The notes under the pieces: model-generated
Told to the model about the DNA's origin: nothing
Databases searched by the model: none
Seen by the model: the letters and a program-made list of their open reading frames with translations, nothing else
Translations under genes and position numbers: made by a program
Shown here: in pieces, positions 41,812-52,100 of the stretch
How the letters are laid out: every line of letters starts with the position of its first letter
How positions within the stretch are numbered: position 1 is the first letter of the stretch
NCBI GenBank assembly: GCA_963814095.1
Contig: CAWFBT010000010.1
Coordinates: forward strand, 14,046-78,045
Source of the DNA: JACVRW01 sp963814095
GTDB lineage: Bacteria > Actinomycetota > Thermoleophilia > Solirubrobacterales > Thermoleophilaceae
DNA: 64,000 bases
Direction: 5' to 3'

Positions 41812-42864
41812 TCAGGCCTGCAGGTCGAGGACGACCTTGACGTCCTCGGGCCGCGAGTCGAGCGCCTCCGCGAAGCGCTCCAGCGGCACGCGCCGGGTGA
41901 TCATCCGCTCGAGCCAGCCGAGCTCCGCGCTCGCGAGCGCCCGGGCGGCCAGCTCGTAGTGGCTCAGGTTCGCGTTCACGGAGCCGAAGATCACGTCGTT
42001 CTCGAGCACGAGGTCGCGGCCGAGCTGACCCGCGTCGATGCTGAGGTCGCGGCCGGTGGGGGAGACGCCCGTCAGGCACACCACGGCCGCGCGCGCGTTG
42101 TGCTGCATGACGTCGAAGACGAGCTGCGGCACGCCGGTCGCCTCGACCACGATGTCGGGCGGAGCGACCTTCTCGATCGTCTCGACGTCGGTGGCGTGGT
42201 AGGTGGCGCCGAGCGCGTGCACCAGCTCCGGCTTGATGCCCTCCTCGACGCGATCGAGGACGTGCACCTCGAGTCCGCGCTGGACGCCGAGCAGCGCCGC
42301 GAGCAGGCCGATCGTCCCGGCGCCGGTCACGAGCGCGCGCTCCGGCGCGAAGTAGGCGCGCGAGCCGATCCGGTCGATGTGGTCCCAGGCTTTGGCGAGG
42401 ATCGTGGTCGGCTCCATCAGGACGCCGACGTTGTCGAGTCCCGGGTCGAGCTTCATGGCGTAGTCGGCCTCGACGGTCCAGCGCTCGGAGCCGAAGCCGT
42501 CGATCTGCTTGATGCCGCGCTCGGTGTACTCGCCGTTGCGGCACATGTCGAACTCCCCGCGCGCGCACGCGCCGCAGGGCACCGGGTCGGGCCGCCGGAC
42601 GACGCCGACGACGAGGTCACCGGCCTCGAATCCGCTGTCCGCGGGCGCCTCGCGGACGCGCCCGAGCGACTCGTGGCCTATCACGAGCCGCTCATGTCCC
42701 GGCGGCGCCCAGCCGTAGTCGCCCGCCGCGATCTCGCGATCCGTGCCGCAGACGCCCAGCGCGAGGCCGTCGACGAGAAGATCGCCAGGGCCCGGCGTGG
42801 GCTCCTCGATGTCGATGACTGCGGCCGAGTCCGGCTTGAGCGGCACCACCGCAAGCGCGCGCAT
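41812..42864 (-). CDS. Glucose 1-dehydrogenase-like medium-chain zinc dehydrogenase
   Basis: 350 residues of the MDR family in the archaeal-type glucose dehydrogenase branch. Cys39 (GVCGTDRE) and His64-Glu65 (IGHES) fit the catalytic zinc site. PCGACARGEFDMC forms the structural zinc lobe, GIKQIDGFGSERW is typical of the sugar-specific subfamily, and the nucleotide motif is VTGAGTIGLLAALLG. It would oxidise D-glucose or galactose to the lactone with NAD(P). A TAGGCT -10-like element lies nine bases upstream of the ATG. A transporter fossil follows it. Confidence 0.8.
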   Translation of the reverse strand: MRALAVVPLKPDSAAVIDIEEPTPGPGDLLVDGLALGVCGTDREIAAGDYGWAPPGHERLVIGHESLGRVREAPADSGFEAGDLVVGVVRRPDPVPCGACARGEFDMCRNGEYTERGIKQIDGFGSERWTVEADYAMKLDPGLDNVGVLMEPTTILAKAWDHIDRIGSRAYFAPERALVTGAGTIGLLAALLGVQRGLEVHVLDRVEEGIKPELVHALGATYHATDVETIEKVAPPDIVVEATGVPQLVFDVMQHNARAAVVCLTGVSPTGRDLSIDAGQLGRDLVLENDVIFGSVNANLSHYELAARALASAELGWLERMITRRVPLERFAEALDSRPEDVKVVLDLQA

Positions 42865-42929
42865 GCGGCGGTTAGCCTAAGCGCGCCGAGCCCCCGCGGG
42901 CAAGCCGCGCCTTGCTCCGCCCAGCGCCG

Positions 42930-43421
42930 ATGCTGATCGCGGTCATCTCCGACACCCACCTGCCGCGCGGCGCCCGCCGGCTGCCGGACGAGTGCGTGCG
43001 CCGGATCGCGGAGGCCGACCTGCTCCTGCACGCGGGCGACTTCTCGACCGCGCCCGTGCTGCGCGCGCTCGAGTCGATCGGCCCGCCGCTCGTGGGCGTT
43101 CACGGCAACGTGGACAGCGCCGAGCTGCGAGAGCTGCTTCCGGCCGAGCGGGTCGTCGAGGCCGGCGGCGCCCGCATCGCGATGCTGCACGACGCCGGCC
43201 CGCGTAGCGGCAGGCTCGCGCGCATGCGGGCTCGCTTCGGCGCCGCTGCCGAGGCGCTCGTCTTCGGGCACTCGCACATGCCGCTGCACGAGCGCGCAGG
43301 CGACGGCTTTCAGATCTTCAATCCCGGCAGCCCGACGGAGCGGCGGCGGGCACCGCGGCACACGATGGGGATGGCGCGGGTCGAGGGCGGCGAGGTCAGT
43401 TTCGAGCTCGTCGAGCTCTGA
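42930..43421 (+). CDS. YfcE/MJ0936-type metallophosphoesterase
   Basis: 163 residues, compact calcineurin-like fold. Motifs in order: ISDTHLP (metal ligands Asp and His), HAGDF, VHGNVD, MLHDAG, FGHSHMP and NPGSPTE. These enzymes hydrolyse phosphodiesters, often cyclic nucleotides in vitro; the natural substrate is unclear. The ATG at 42930 gives the standard N-terminus. RNase Z follows 21 bp downstream, so the two may form an operon. Confidence 0.85.
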   Translation: MLIAVISDTHLPRGARRLPDECVRRIAEADLLLHAGDFSTAPVLRALESIGPPLVGVHGNVDSAELRELLPAERVVEAGGARIAMLHDAGPRSGRLARMRARFGAAAEALVFGHSHMPLHERAGDGFQIFNPGSPTERRRAPRHTMGMARVEGGEVSFELVEL

Positions 43422-43442
43422 CCCGGCAACATAGGAAGGCCC

Positions 43443-44402
43443 ATGGACCTCGACGTGCTCTTCCTCGGCACCGCCGGCTCGTCGCCGAGCCCGCGCCGCG
43501 GCCTGCCCGCCACGCTCGTACGGCGCGGCGGCGACCGGCTGCTCGTCGACTGCGGCGAGGGCACCCAGCGCCAGCTGATGCGCTCGGTCGGGCTGGTGGA
43601 GCTGGAGGAGCTCCTGATCACCCATTTCCACGCCGATCATGTGCTCGGCCTGCCGGGGATGCTGAAGACGTTCGCGCTGCGCCAGCGCGAGCGTGAGCTC
43701 ACCGTCTACGGGCCGCGCGGGTTGCGGCGCCTGTTCGAGCAGCTGCGGCCCGTCGTCGGGCGGCTGACGTTCCCGCTTGCGCTCGTCGAGCTGGAGCCGA
43801 ACGACGAGCTCGAGCGGGACGGCTACCGGATCGCCGCCTTCGAGGTGGACCACGGCGGCGTCGGACTCGGCTACGCGTTCGTGGAGGAGCCTCGGCCGGG
43901 CGTCTTCGACCCGGACCGCGCGCGCGAGCTGGGCGTGGCCCCCGGCCCCGACTTCGGCCGCCTCCAGCGCGGCGAGACGGTCGGCGGCGTGCGGCCCGAT
44001 CAGGTGATGGGCGAGGAACGGCGCGGGCGCAAGGTGGTGCTCACCGGCGACACGGCGCCCTGCGACATGACCCGGCTCGTCGCCTGGGAGGCTGATCTGC
44101 TCGTCCACGAGGCGACCTTCATGGAGGAGGACGCAGAGCGCGCTCGCGAGACACGCCACTCGACGGCGGCCGGCGCCGCCGCGCTCGCCGCCTCAGCGGG
44201 CGTCGAGATGCTCGCGCTCACGCACATCTCGCCGCGCTACTCGGGCGGTCAGGTGCGCGAGGAGGCGCGCACCGGCTTCGAGAACGTCGTCGTCCCGCGC
44301 GACTTCGACCGCGTCGAGGTTCCCTTCCCGGAGCGGGGCGCGCCGGTGCTGGTGCGGGCGTCGGAGAGCCCGCCGCAGCCGGTGGCCGAGCCGAGCGCCT
44401 AG
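43443..44402 (+). CDS. rnz: Ribonuclease Z (tRNA 3' endonuclease)
   Basis: 319 residues. It removes 3' trailers from pre-tRNA, which is needed for tRNAs without encoded CCA such as the one in this window. The MBL signature THFHADHVLGLPG is near residue 60, with LGTAGSSPSPRRG at the N-terminus, the family-specific insertion around VRPDQVMGEERRGRKVV, then LTGDTAPC, HEATFMEED and THISPRYS supplying further metal ligands. AGGAAGG just before the ATG is the likely binding site. Its stop shares a CTAG with the convergent small gene. Confidence 0.9.
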   Translation: MDLDVLFLGTAGSSPSPRRGLPATLVRRGGDRLLVDCGEGTQRQLMRSVGLVELEELLITHFHADHVLGLPGMLKTFALRQRERELTVYGPRGLRRLFEQLRPVVGRLTFPLALVELEPNDELERDGYRIAAFEVDHGGVGLGYAFVEEPRPGVFDPDRARELGVAPGPDFGRLQRGETVGGVRPDQVMGEERRGRKVVLTGDTAPCDMTRLVAWEADLLVHEATFMEEDAERARETRHSTAAGAAALAASAGVEMLALTHISPRYSGGQVREEARTGFENVVVPRDFDRVEVPFPERGAPVLVRASESPPQPVAEPSA

Positions 44403-44689
44403 TCGCCCAGCCGGACGAGCTGTGCCGGCCCGCAGGCCTCGAGGTCCTGGAGGACCATCTCGGCGCGCGCTGCGTCCCAGCGCTCCGAGCCCACGAGCGT
44501 GCCGGTGAGATCGCCGATCTGGGCGAGGGCCTCGCGCGCCTCCTCGTCGAGCGAGATGTCCTCGCAGAAGAAGAGGGCGTCGGCGGCCTCGCGCAGCATG
44601 GTGCGCTCGTCGGGCTTGAGGGCCTCGGGCCCCTCGGCGGTGACGACCTCCATGAGGCGGCCGTATGCCTGTGCTCGCTCGGCGTTCAT
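44399..44689 (-). CDS. Small acidic helical protein of unknown function
   Basis: 96 residues, predicted mostly helical: AYGRLMEVVTAEG, LKPDERTMLREAADALFF, ISLDEEAREALAQIGD and a C-terminal DLEACGPAQLVRLGD. No known domain was recognised. The ATG at 44689 is preferred; an ATG 14 codons upstream (44731) is possible. It is divergent from the pyr operon and ends in a CTAG shared with the rnz stop. Confidence 0.6.
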   Translation of the reverse strand: MNAERAQAYGRLMEVVTAEGPEALKPDERTMLREAADALFFCEDISLDEEAREALAQIGDLTGTLVGSERWDAARAEMVLQDLEACGPAQLVRLGD

Positions 44690-44750
44690 CTGTTCCGAGA
44701 TTAGCTGCCCGCCCGGAGGCTTGCGCGGCATGGTCGTCGGCGACCGCTGG

Positions 44751-44756
44751 TAGTCT
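44751..44756 (+). promoter_or_regulatory. Probable -10 element of the pyr operon (TAGTCT)
   Basis: TAGTCT is placed so that transcription would begin near 44762, leaving a leader of about 48 nt that contains the PyrR hairpin. No clear -35 was found. Confidence 0.4.
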
Positions 44757-44777
44757 CGCCAACAGGTTCCTTTAACC

Positions 44778-44792
44778 AGGTCCAGAGAGGCC
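44778..44792 (+). promoter_or_regulatory. PyrR-binding RNA hairpin upstream of pyrR
   Basis: AGGTCCAGAGAGGCC contains the PyrR-recognised loop CAGAGA closed by GGUC/GGCC pairing, matching the established PyrR site (UCCNGNGAGGCU-type). It ends 17 nt before the pyrR GTG, with AGAAGGGGCGG in between, and there is no transcription terminator. PyrR bound with UMP therefore probably blocks ribosome access, as proposed for mycobacteria, rather than causing attenuation. Confidence 0.85.
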
Positions 44793-44809
44793 AGAAGGGG
44801 CGGTTCGAA

Positions 44810-45355
44810 GTGCAGGAGAAGACGGTCCTCGACCGCGAGGACGTGCGGCGCACGCTGGTGCGGATCGCACACGAGATCGTCGAGAACACGGGCGGCGAGG
44901 GAGTTGCGGTCGTTGGGATTCACCGTCGCGGCGCCGTGCTGGGCGCGCGCCTGCGCGACCTCGTGGCGGAGCTCGTCGGCGAGCCGGTCCCGCTCGGGGA
45001 CATCGACATCAGCTTCTATCGCGACGACGTGGGCATCCGCGGCCCCGACTACCAGCCGGTCGTGCACGCATCGCACATCGACTTCCCGGTCGAGGACATG
45101 ACGATCGTGCTGGTCGACGACGTCCTCTACACGGGCCGCACGGTGCGCGCGGCGATCGACGCGCTCTTCGACTACGGCCGGCCGCGGCGCGTCCAGCTGG
45201 CGGTGCTCGCCGACCGCGGCCACCGCGAGCTGCCGATCCGGCCGGACTACGTGGGCAAGAACCTGCCCACGTCGCGCGAGGAGCGGGTCAACGTGCGGGT
45301 CGAGGAGCTCGACGGGGTCGACGAGGTGGACATAGCGGAGGCACAGCATGCATAG
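44810..45355 (+). CDS. pyrR: Bifunctional pyr operon regulator / uracil phosphoribosyltransferase
   Basis: 181 residues. The PRPP-binding motif VLVDDVLYTGRTVRAA is near residue 103, with GIHRRGAVLGARL and the PyrR-specific ADRGHRELPIRPDYVGKN. It senses UMP and binds the hairpin in its own leader. The GTG start follows the leader closely. The stop overlaps the pyrB start by eight bases. Confidence 0.95.
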   Translation: MQEKTVLDREDVRRTLVRIAHEIVENTGGEGVAVVGIHRRGAVLGARLRDLVAELVGEPVPLGDIDISFYRDDVGIRGPDYQPVVHASHIDFPVEDMTIVLVDDVLYTGRTVRAAIDALFDYGRPRRVQLAVLADRGHRELPIRPDYVGKNLPTSREERVNVRVEELDGVDEVDIAEAQHA

Positions 45356-46298
45356 GCATCTCCTGACGGTGGACGACCTCTCGCGCGAGGACATCGAGCG
45401 CATCCTCGGCCGCGCCGAGAGCTTCGCGGAGGTCTCGGGTCGCGAGATCAAGAAGGTCCCGACGCTGCGTGGCCGGACGGTCATCAACCTCTTCTACGAG
45501 GCGAGCACGCGCACCCAGTCGAGCTTCGAGCTGGCGGCCAAGCGGCTCTCGGCCGACCTCGTGACGGTCAAGGCGAGCGGCTCGGCGGTGGAGAAGGGCG
45601 AGTCGCTGAAGGACACGGTGCAGACCCTGTCCGCGTACGACCCGGCGGCGATCGTGGTCCGCACGCCTCACGCGGGGGCCGCCGGGCTCGTCGCGCGCTG
45701 GACGCGAGCGTCGGTCATCAACGCGGGTGACGGAAAGCACGAGCACCCGACCCAGGCCCTGCTCGACCTCTACACGCTCAAGCGCCGCGTCGGCTCGCTC
45801 GAGGGGCTCGGCGTCTGGATCGTCGGCGACGTCCTCCACAGCCGCGTGGCGCGCTCGAACGTGCTGGCCTTCACGCGCATGGGCTGCCAGGTGACCGTCT
45901 GCGGGCCGCCGACGCTGATCCCGCGCGGCATCGAGTCGCTCGGCTGCGAGGTGCGCTACACGCTCGACGAGCTGCCGGGCGCGGACGTCGTGTACGCGCT
46001 GCGGATGCAGCGCGAGCGCATGCAGGGCAGCTTCGTCCCCTCGCTGCGCGAGTACGCGGCGCGCTACCAGATCGACGGCCGCCGCCTGGGCCCGAACCAG
46101 CTGCTGATGCACCCGGGTCCCGTCAACCGCGGCGTCGAGCTGTCCGCCGAGGTGATCGACTCGCCGCAGGCGCTGATCACGGAACAGGTCGAGTCCGGCG
46201 TGGTCGTCCGCATGGCGGTCCTGTACGAGCTCCTGGCGGGCCGCGGCGTCCCCAGCGGCGCTCGCGCCGCGCTCGAGTCGGAGCCGCAGCCCGCATGA
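45348..46298 (+). CDS. pyrB: Aspartate carbamoyltransferase catalytic subunit
   Basis: 316 residues; condenses carbamoyl phosphate with aspartate. The carbamoyl phosphate site is YEASTRTQSSFELAAKRL near residue 55. HPTQALLDLYTLK and the C-terminal MHPGPVNRGVEL are also diagnostic. There is no pyrI regulatory subunit, as is normal for this group. It overlaps pyrC by four bases. Confidence 0.96.
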   Translation: MHRHLLTVDDLSREDIERILGRAESFAEVSGREIKKVPTLRGRTVINLFYEASTRTQSSFELAAKRLSADLVTVKASGSAVEKGESLKDTVQTLSAYDPAAIVVRTPHAGAAGLVARWTRASVINAGDGKHEHPTQALLDLYTLKRRVGSLEGLGVWIVGDVLHSRVARSNVLAFTRMGCQVTVCGPPTLIPRGIESLGCEVRYTLDELPGADVVYALRMQRERMQGSFVPSLREYAARYQIDGRRLGPNQLLMHPGPVNRGVELSAEVIDSPQALITEQVESGVVVRMAVLYELLAGRGVPSGARAALESEPQPA

Positions 46299-47665
46299 AC
46301 CCGGCCCCCGCTCCGCACGGCGGCCGCCCGGCCGTGGAGCTCGACCGCGCCGGCTCGCCTCCGGCGACGGTCCTCCTGCGCGGCGCGCGACTGCTCGACC
46401 CGCGCGCCGGGCTCGACGGCGCCGCCGATCTGCTGATCCGCGACGGGCGCATCGCCGAGCTCGGCGACGGCCTTCCCGCGCCGGAGGGGGCCGAGGTGGT
46501 CGACGCCGAGGGCCTGCACGCGTTCCCCGCCTTCGTCGACCCGCACGTCCACCTGCGCACGCCCGGGCGCGAGGACGAGGAGGACGTCGACTCGGGCACG
46601 CGCGCGGCGGCGGCCGGCGGCTACTGCGCGATCCTTGCCCAGCCCAACACCGAGCCGGTGGTCGACTCCGCCCCGGTGCTGCGCTCGCTGCGCGAGCGCG
46701 CGCGCGCCGAGGCGCGGATTCCGACCGGCTTCCTGGCGGCGATCACCGTCGGGCAGCGCGGCGAGGAGCTGACCGAGATGGCCGAGCTCGCCGAGGTGGG
46801 CGCGGCCGGCTTCACCGACGACGGGCTGCCCGTGCGCTCTGCCGGCGTGATGCGCAAGGCGCTCCAGTACCAGCGGCTCGCGGGCCGCATGCTCGCGCTG
46901 CACGAGGAGGACCCGTCGCTGTCGGCGGACGGGGTCATGCACGAGGGCGAGGTGTCGGCGCTGCTCGGCGTGGCCGGGATCCCGTCGGTCTCCGAGTCCA
47001 CGATGGTCGCTCGCGACTGTCAGCTCGCGCGCTTCGAGGAGGGCCGCATTCACGTCCAGCACGTCTCGGCCCGCGAGACGGTCGAGGCGATCATGCGCGC
47101 CAAGGCCGCGGGCACGCTCGTCACCTGCGAGGCGTCGCCGCATCATCTGCTCCTGACCGACGAGGACGTCCGCGGCCTCGACACGAACATGAAGATGAAC
47201 CCGCCGCTGCGCTCGCCCGCCGACCGGGAGGCGCTGATCGAGGCGCTGCGCTCGGGTGCGATCGACTGCGTCGCGACGGACCACGCCCCGCACGCGCCCG
47301 AGGAGAAGGAGCAGCCCTTTGAGCTCGCGCCGATGGGCGTCACGGGCCTCGAGACCGCCTTCGCGGCCCTCCACACCGGCCTCGTGCTGCCCGGCCTGGT
47401 CGAGCTGGGCCTGCTCGTCGAGCGCATGACCGCTGGCGGCGAGCCGTTCGGGCTTCTCACGCCGTCGCTCGCGCCGGGCGCGGTAGCGAACGTCTGCCTC
47501 GCCGACCTCGACGCCGAGTGGGAGGTCGGGGAGGCGGGTTACGAGAGCCGCTCCGAGAACTCGGCTTTTGCCGGCCGCCGGCTCACCGGCCGCGTGCGCA
47601 TGACGATCGCCGACGGCGCCGTCGCCTACAGGGAGCGCTCGTTCGCGCTCGGGGCGGTGGCCTGA
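46295..47665 (+). CDS. pyrC: Dihydroorotase (type I)
   Basis: 456 residues. The metal-binding motif FVDPHVHLRTPGREDEED is near residue 75. HVQHVSARET, TCEASPHHLLLTDEDV and CVATDHAPHAPEEKEQ supply the other His and Asp ligands of the amidohydrolase barrel. It closes carbamoyl aspartate to dihydroorotate. ATG overlaps the pyrB stop. Confidence 0.95.
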   Translation: MNPAPAPHGGRPAVELDRAGSPPATVLLRGARLLDPRAGLDGAADLLIRDGRIAELGDGLPAPEGAEVVDAEGLHAFPAFVDPHVHLRTPGREDEEDVDSGTRAAAAGGYCAILAQPNTEPVVDSAPVLRSLRERARAEARIPTGFLAAITVGQRGEELTEMAELAEVGAAGFTDDGLPVRSAGVMRKALQYQRLAGRMLALHEEDPSLSADGVMHEGEVSALLGVAGIPSVSESTMVARDCQLARFEEGRIHVQHVSARETVEAIMRAKAAGTLVTCEASPHHLLLTDEDVRGLDTNMKMNPPLRSPADREALIEALRSGAIDCVATDHAPHAPEEKEQPFELAPMGVTGLETAFAALHTGLVLPGLVELGLLVERMTAGGEPFGLLTPSLAPGAVANVCLADLDAEWEVGEAGYESRSENSAFAGRRLTGRVRMTIADGAVAYRERSFALGAVA

Positions 47666-47667
47666 CC

Positions 47668-48783
47668 GTGGCCGAGGCTTACCTGCTGCTCGAGGACGGC
47701 AGCCGCTTCGACGGCGAGGCGGTTGGGGCGTCGGGGGCGAGCACCGGCGAGGTCGTCTTCAACACGGCCATGTCGGGCTACCAGGAGGCGGTCACCGACC
47801 CGAGCTACGCCGGCCAGATCATCGTCTTCACCTACCCGCTGATCGGCAACTACGGCGTCGCTGCCCAGCACATGGAGTCGGACCGCATCCACGCGCGCGC
47901 GGTGATCATGCGCGAGGGCATCGACCGCGAGGACGCCCCGCATGCCGAGGGCGGCTGGCTCACCTGGCTCGCCGACTGCGGCATCCCGGCCCTCAGCGGC
48001 GTCGACACGCGCGCGCTCGTTCGCCACATCCGCGACCGGGGCGCGATGCGCGGCGGCGTCTTCGACGCGCGCGTGCCCGAGTCCGAGGCCCGCGAGCGGG
48101 TGATGGCCGAGCCGTCGATGAGCGGGCGCGACCTGGCCCGCGAGGTCACGCCGGCCGAGGCCCAGGTCCTCGACGGCGACGGCCCGCGCGTGATCGGCAT
48201 CGACACGGGCATCAAGAGCTCGATCGTGCGCAACCTGCGCGAGCGCGGCGTGCACCTCGAGCTGCACCCGTGCACGACGCCCGCCGACGAGCTGCTCGCT
48301 CGCGAGCCCGACGCGATCTTCCTCGCCAACGGCCCGGGCGACCCGGCCGCGCTCGGCTACGTCGTCGACACCGTGCGCGAGGTCGTCGGCAAGGTCCCCG
48401 TCTGGGGCATCTGCCTCGGCCACCAGCTGCTGTGCCGCGCGGTCGGGCTCGAGACCTTCAAGCTGCCGTTCGGCCACCGCGGCGCGAACCACCCGGTCAA
48501 GGACCTCGAGACAGGCAGGATCGAGATCACCTCACAGAACCACGGCTTCGCGGTGCTCGGCCCCGGCGGCGAGCGGACGATCGACGGCGACGAGCCGGTG
48601 CGCTGGGAGACGGACTTCGGCACCGCAGAGCTGCAGCAGCTGAACCTCTACGACCGCACCGTCGAGGGGCTCGTGCTGCGCGACGTGCCCGGCTCGACGG
48701 TCCAGTACCACCCCGAGGCGGGCCCGGGGCCGCACGACGCGGTGCATCTCTTCGACCGCTTCCTGGAGCGGCTGGCCGCGTGA
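47668..48783 (+). CDS. carA: Carbamoyl phosphate synthase small subunit
   Basis: 371 residues. N-terminal CPSase domain (LLLEDGSRFDGEAVG, FNTAMSGYQEAVTDPSY) and a C-terminal class I glutaminase domain with the nucleophile Cys in GICLGHQLLCRAVG and the His/Glu of the triad in YHPEAGPGPHDA. The GTG is two bases after the pyrC stop. It delivers ammonia to CarB. Confidence 0.95.
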   Translation: MAEAYLLLEDGSRFDGEAVGASGASTGEVVFNTAMSGYQEAVTDPSYAGQIIVFTYPLIGNYGVAAQHMESDRIHARAVIMREGIDREDAPHAEGGWLTWLADCGIPALSGVDTRALVRHIRDRGAMRGGVFDARVPESEARERVMAEPSMSGRDLAREVTPAEAQVLDGDGPRVIGIDTGIKSSIVRNLRERGVHLELHPCTTPADELLAREPDAIFLANGPGDPAALGYVVDTVREVVGKVPVWGICLGHQLLCRAVGLETFKLPFGHRGANHPVKDLETGRIEITSQNHGFAVLGPGGERTIDGDEPVRWETDFGTAELQQLNLYDRTVEGLVLRDVPGSTVQYHPEAGPGPHDAVHLFDRFLERLAA

Positions 48784-49180
48784 GCGAAGGGGAGGACCTG
48801 GTGAGACGGATGCTCGACGCTCCATAACCGAGGAGGAGGCGAAGAGCTACTCGAGGCTTTCGACGACTTCTTCGTGTCGGATCTGGAATGGAAGCCCATC
48901 ATCGTCGCCGAGCGCGTGACCTACCGTGGGCGCGAGGGACTCGAGCACTACTACCGCGACCGTGCTGAGGTGTTCGGCGCCGGCGAGGTGCACATCCGCT
49001 CGGTGGAGGCGATCGGCAACGCCGTCGTCGCGCACGCCCGCTCCACCGCCCAGGGGCGCGCTGAGCGGCGCGAGCGTGGAGGAGGACGTCTACCTCGTCT
49101 ACTGGTGCCGCGACGGCAGGCTCGTCCGCGGGGCGGCGTTCCGCTCGTACGAGGACGCGCTGGAGGCGGCCCGTGCCTAG
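48780..49180 (+). CDS. NTF2/SnoaL-like small protein inside the pyr operon (two apparent frameshifts)
   Basis: A GTG overlapping the carA stop (GTGA) begins MSEGEDLVRRMLDA, the standard opening of SnoaL-like proteins. The frame stops within 16 codons. Dropping one C near 48822 continues as HNRGGGEELLEAFDDFFVSD then LEWKPIIVAERVTYRGREGL, and dropping one G in the run at 49053-49056 continues as ALSGASVEEDVYLVYWCRDG to a stop that overlaps the carB start. The corrected length is 132 residues, the normal size for the alpha+beta cone fold. Its role among pyrimidine genes is unknown. Confidence 0.7.
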
Positions 49181-52100
49181 GCGCGACGACATCAAGAAGA
49201 TCCTCGTGCTCGGCTCCGGCCCGATCGTGATCGGCCAGGCGGCCGAGTTCGACTACTCGGGCGCGCAGGCCTGCAAGGTGCTGCTCGAGGAGGGCTACGA
49301 GGTCGTGCTCGTGAACTCGAACCCGGCGACGATCATGACCGACCCGGAGTTCGCCACCGCCACCTACATCGAGCCACTGCTGCCCGGCTCGGTCGCGAGG
49401 GTGATCGAGCGCGAGCGCCCCGACGCCCTGCTGCCGACGCTCGGCGGCGGCACCGCGCTCGACCTCGCCCGCCAGCTCTCCGAGGACGGCACGCTCGCGA
49501 GGCATCGCGTGGAGCTGATCGGCGCCGACTACGACGCCATCCGCCGCGCCGAGGACCGCGAGCTGTTCCGGGCCACCATGGAGCGCGCCGGGCTGCGCGT
49601 GCCGCGCAGCGCCGTCGTGCGCGCGATGCGCGAGGCCGAGCGCGCTCTGCCTGATATCGGGCTGCCGGCGATCGTGCGACCCGGTTTCACGATGGGCGGC
49701 GCGGGCGGCGGGATCGCCCACACCGAGACCGAGTACCGCCAGGTCGTGGCCGAGGGGCTGGCGGCGAGCCCGATCGGCCAGGTGCTGGTCGAGGAGTCGG
49801 TGATCGGCTGGGGCGAGTTCGAGCTCGAGGTGATGCGCGACCGGCGCGACAACGTCGTGATCGTCTGCTCGATCGAGAACGTCGACCCGATGGGCGTGCA
49901 CACGGGCGACAGCGTCACGGTCGCGCCGCAACAGACGCTCAGCGATCCGCTCTACCAGAAGCTGCGCGACCAGGCGATCGCAGTGATCCGCGCGGTCGGG
50001 GTCGAGACCGGCGGCTCGAACATCCAGTTCGCCGTCAACCCGCAGAGCGCTGAAATCGTCGTCATCGAGATGAACCCGCGCGTGTCGCGCTCGTCTGCGC
50101 TCGCCTCGAAGGCCACCGGCTTCCCGATCGCAAAGATCGCCGCCCGGCTGGCGGTCGGCTACGCGCTCGAGGAGATCGACAACGACATCACGCGCAAGAC
50201 GCCGGCGAGCTTCGAGCCGACCATCGACTACGTCGTCGTCAAGTGGCCCCGCTTCGCCTTCGAGAAGTTCCCAGGCGCGGACGGCCGCCTGCACACCTCG
50301 ATGCAGTCGGTGGGCGAGGCGATGTCGATCGGGCGCACGTTCAAGCAGGCCTTCGTGAAGGCGATGCGCTCGCGCGAGCTGGACGTGACCCCGGGCTTCC
50401 CAGACGACCTGCTCGGCGCGCTCAGAACACCCTCCCACGACCGCTACGAGCTGCTATTCGAGGCGACCCGGCGCGGCCACAGCGAGGCCGAGCTGTCCGC
50501 GGCAACCGGCATCGACCCCTGGTTCATGGCGGAGCTCGCGGCGCTCGCCCGCGGCGAGGACCCGCAGGCCGGCCTGGCGCGGTCGTTCAAGTCGGTCGAC
50601 ACGTGCGCGGCCGAGTTCGAGGCGGAGACGCCCTACTACTACTCGGGCTGGGAGCGCCGGGCGGTTCACGAGGTGCGCCGCGGCGACGCGCCCTCGGTCG
50701 TGATCCTGGGCAGCGGTCCGAACCGCATCGGGCAGGGCATCGAGTTCGACTATTGCTGCGTCCACGCAGCGATGACGGTGCGCGCGTCGGGCCGTGACGC
50801 GGTGATGATCAACTGCAACCCGGAGACGGTCTCGACCGACTACGACACCTCGGACCGGCTCTACTTCGAGCCGCTCACGCTCGAAGACGTGCTCGGCGTG
50901 ATCGAGATCGAGGACCCCGAGGGCGTGATCGTCCAGTTCGGCGGCCAGACTCCGCTCAAGCTGGCTGCCGGGCTCGCCGAGGCAGGAGTCCCGTTGCTCG
51001 GCACGCCCGTCGAGTCGATCCATCTCGCCGAGGACAGGCCGAGCTTCGGCACCCTGCTCGACGAGCTCGGCCTGAAGGGTCCGCCCTACGCCACGGCCGA
51101 CTCGCCCAGAGAGGCGCTCGAAGTGGCCGCGGACGTCGGCTATCCGCTGCTCGTGCGCCCGAGCTACGTGCTCGGCGGCCGCGCCATGGAGATCTGTTAC
51201 TCGCGCGACGCGCTCGCCGACTACCTGCACCGCACCAACGGAGACGGGGCCGAGCGAACCATCTTCCTCGACCGCTTCCTCGAGAACGCCATCGAGGTCG
51301 ACGTGGACGCACTCTGCGACGGCGAAACCGTCCAGATCGGCGCGATCATGCAGCACGTCGAGGAGGCGGGCGTCCACTCCGGCGACTCGGCCTGCGTGAT
51401 CCCGGCGATGTCGCTCGGCCCGGAGATGCTCAGCCAGGTCGAGGAGGCGACGGCCGCGATCGCGCTGCGACTCGGCGTCGTGGGTCTGATCAACATCCAG
51501 TTCGCGGTCTACGGCGACGAGGAGCTGTACGTGATCGAAGCGAACCCGCGCGCCTCGCGCACGGTGCCGTTCGTCTCCAAGGCAATCGGGGTGCCGCTCG
51601 CCAAGATCGCCTGCCGGCTGATGCTGGGCGAGCGGCTCGCGGAGCTCGAGCTCGACATCCCGCGCAACCCGCCCCACGTGTCGGTCAAGGAGGCGGTGCT
51701 GCCGTTCGGGCGCTTCCCGCGGGCCGACGCCCTGCTCGGCCCCGAGATGAAGTCGACCGGCGAGGTGATGGGCGTGGCCTCCGACTACCCGGCCGCCTTC
51801 GGCAAGGCGCAGGCCGCCGCGGGCGCGGAGCTGCCCGGCTCCGGCACCGTCTTCATCTCCGTCACCGACGGCGACAAGCCCGCCGCCACCCAGATCGCCG
51901 CGGCCTTCCACGACATGGGCTTTCGCGTGCTCGCCACCGGCGGGACCGCCACGGCGATCCGGCGCATGGGCGTGCCCGTCGAGCGCATCAGGAAGCTGTC
52001 GGAGGGCTCGCCCAATGTCGTCGAGCGGATCGAGGCGGACGAGGTCGACCTCGTCGTCAACACCCCGACCGGCTCGGGAGCGCGCGCCGACGGCTACGAG

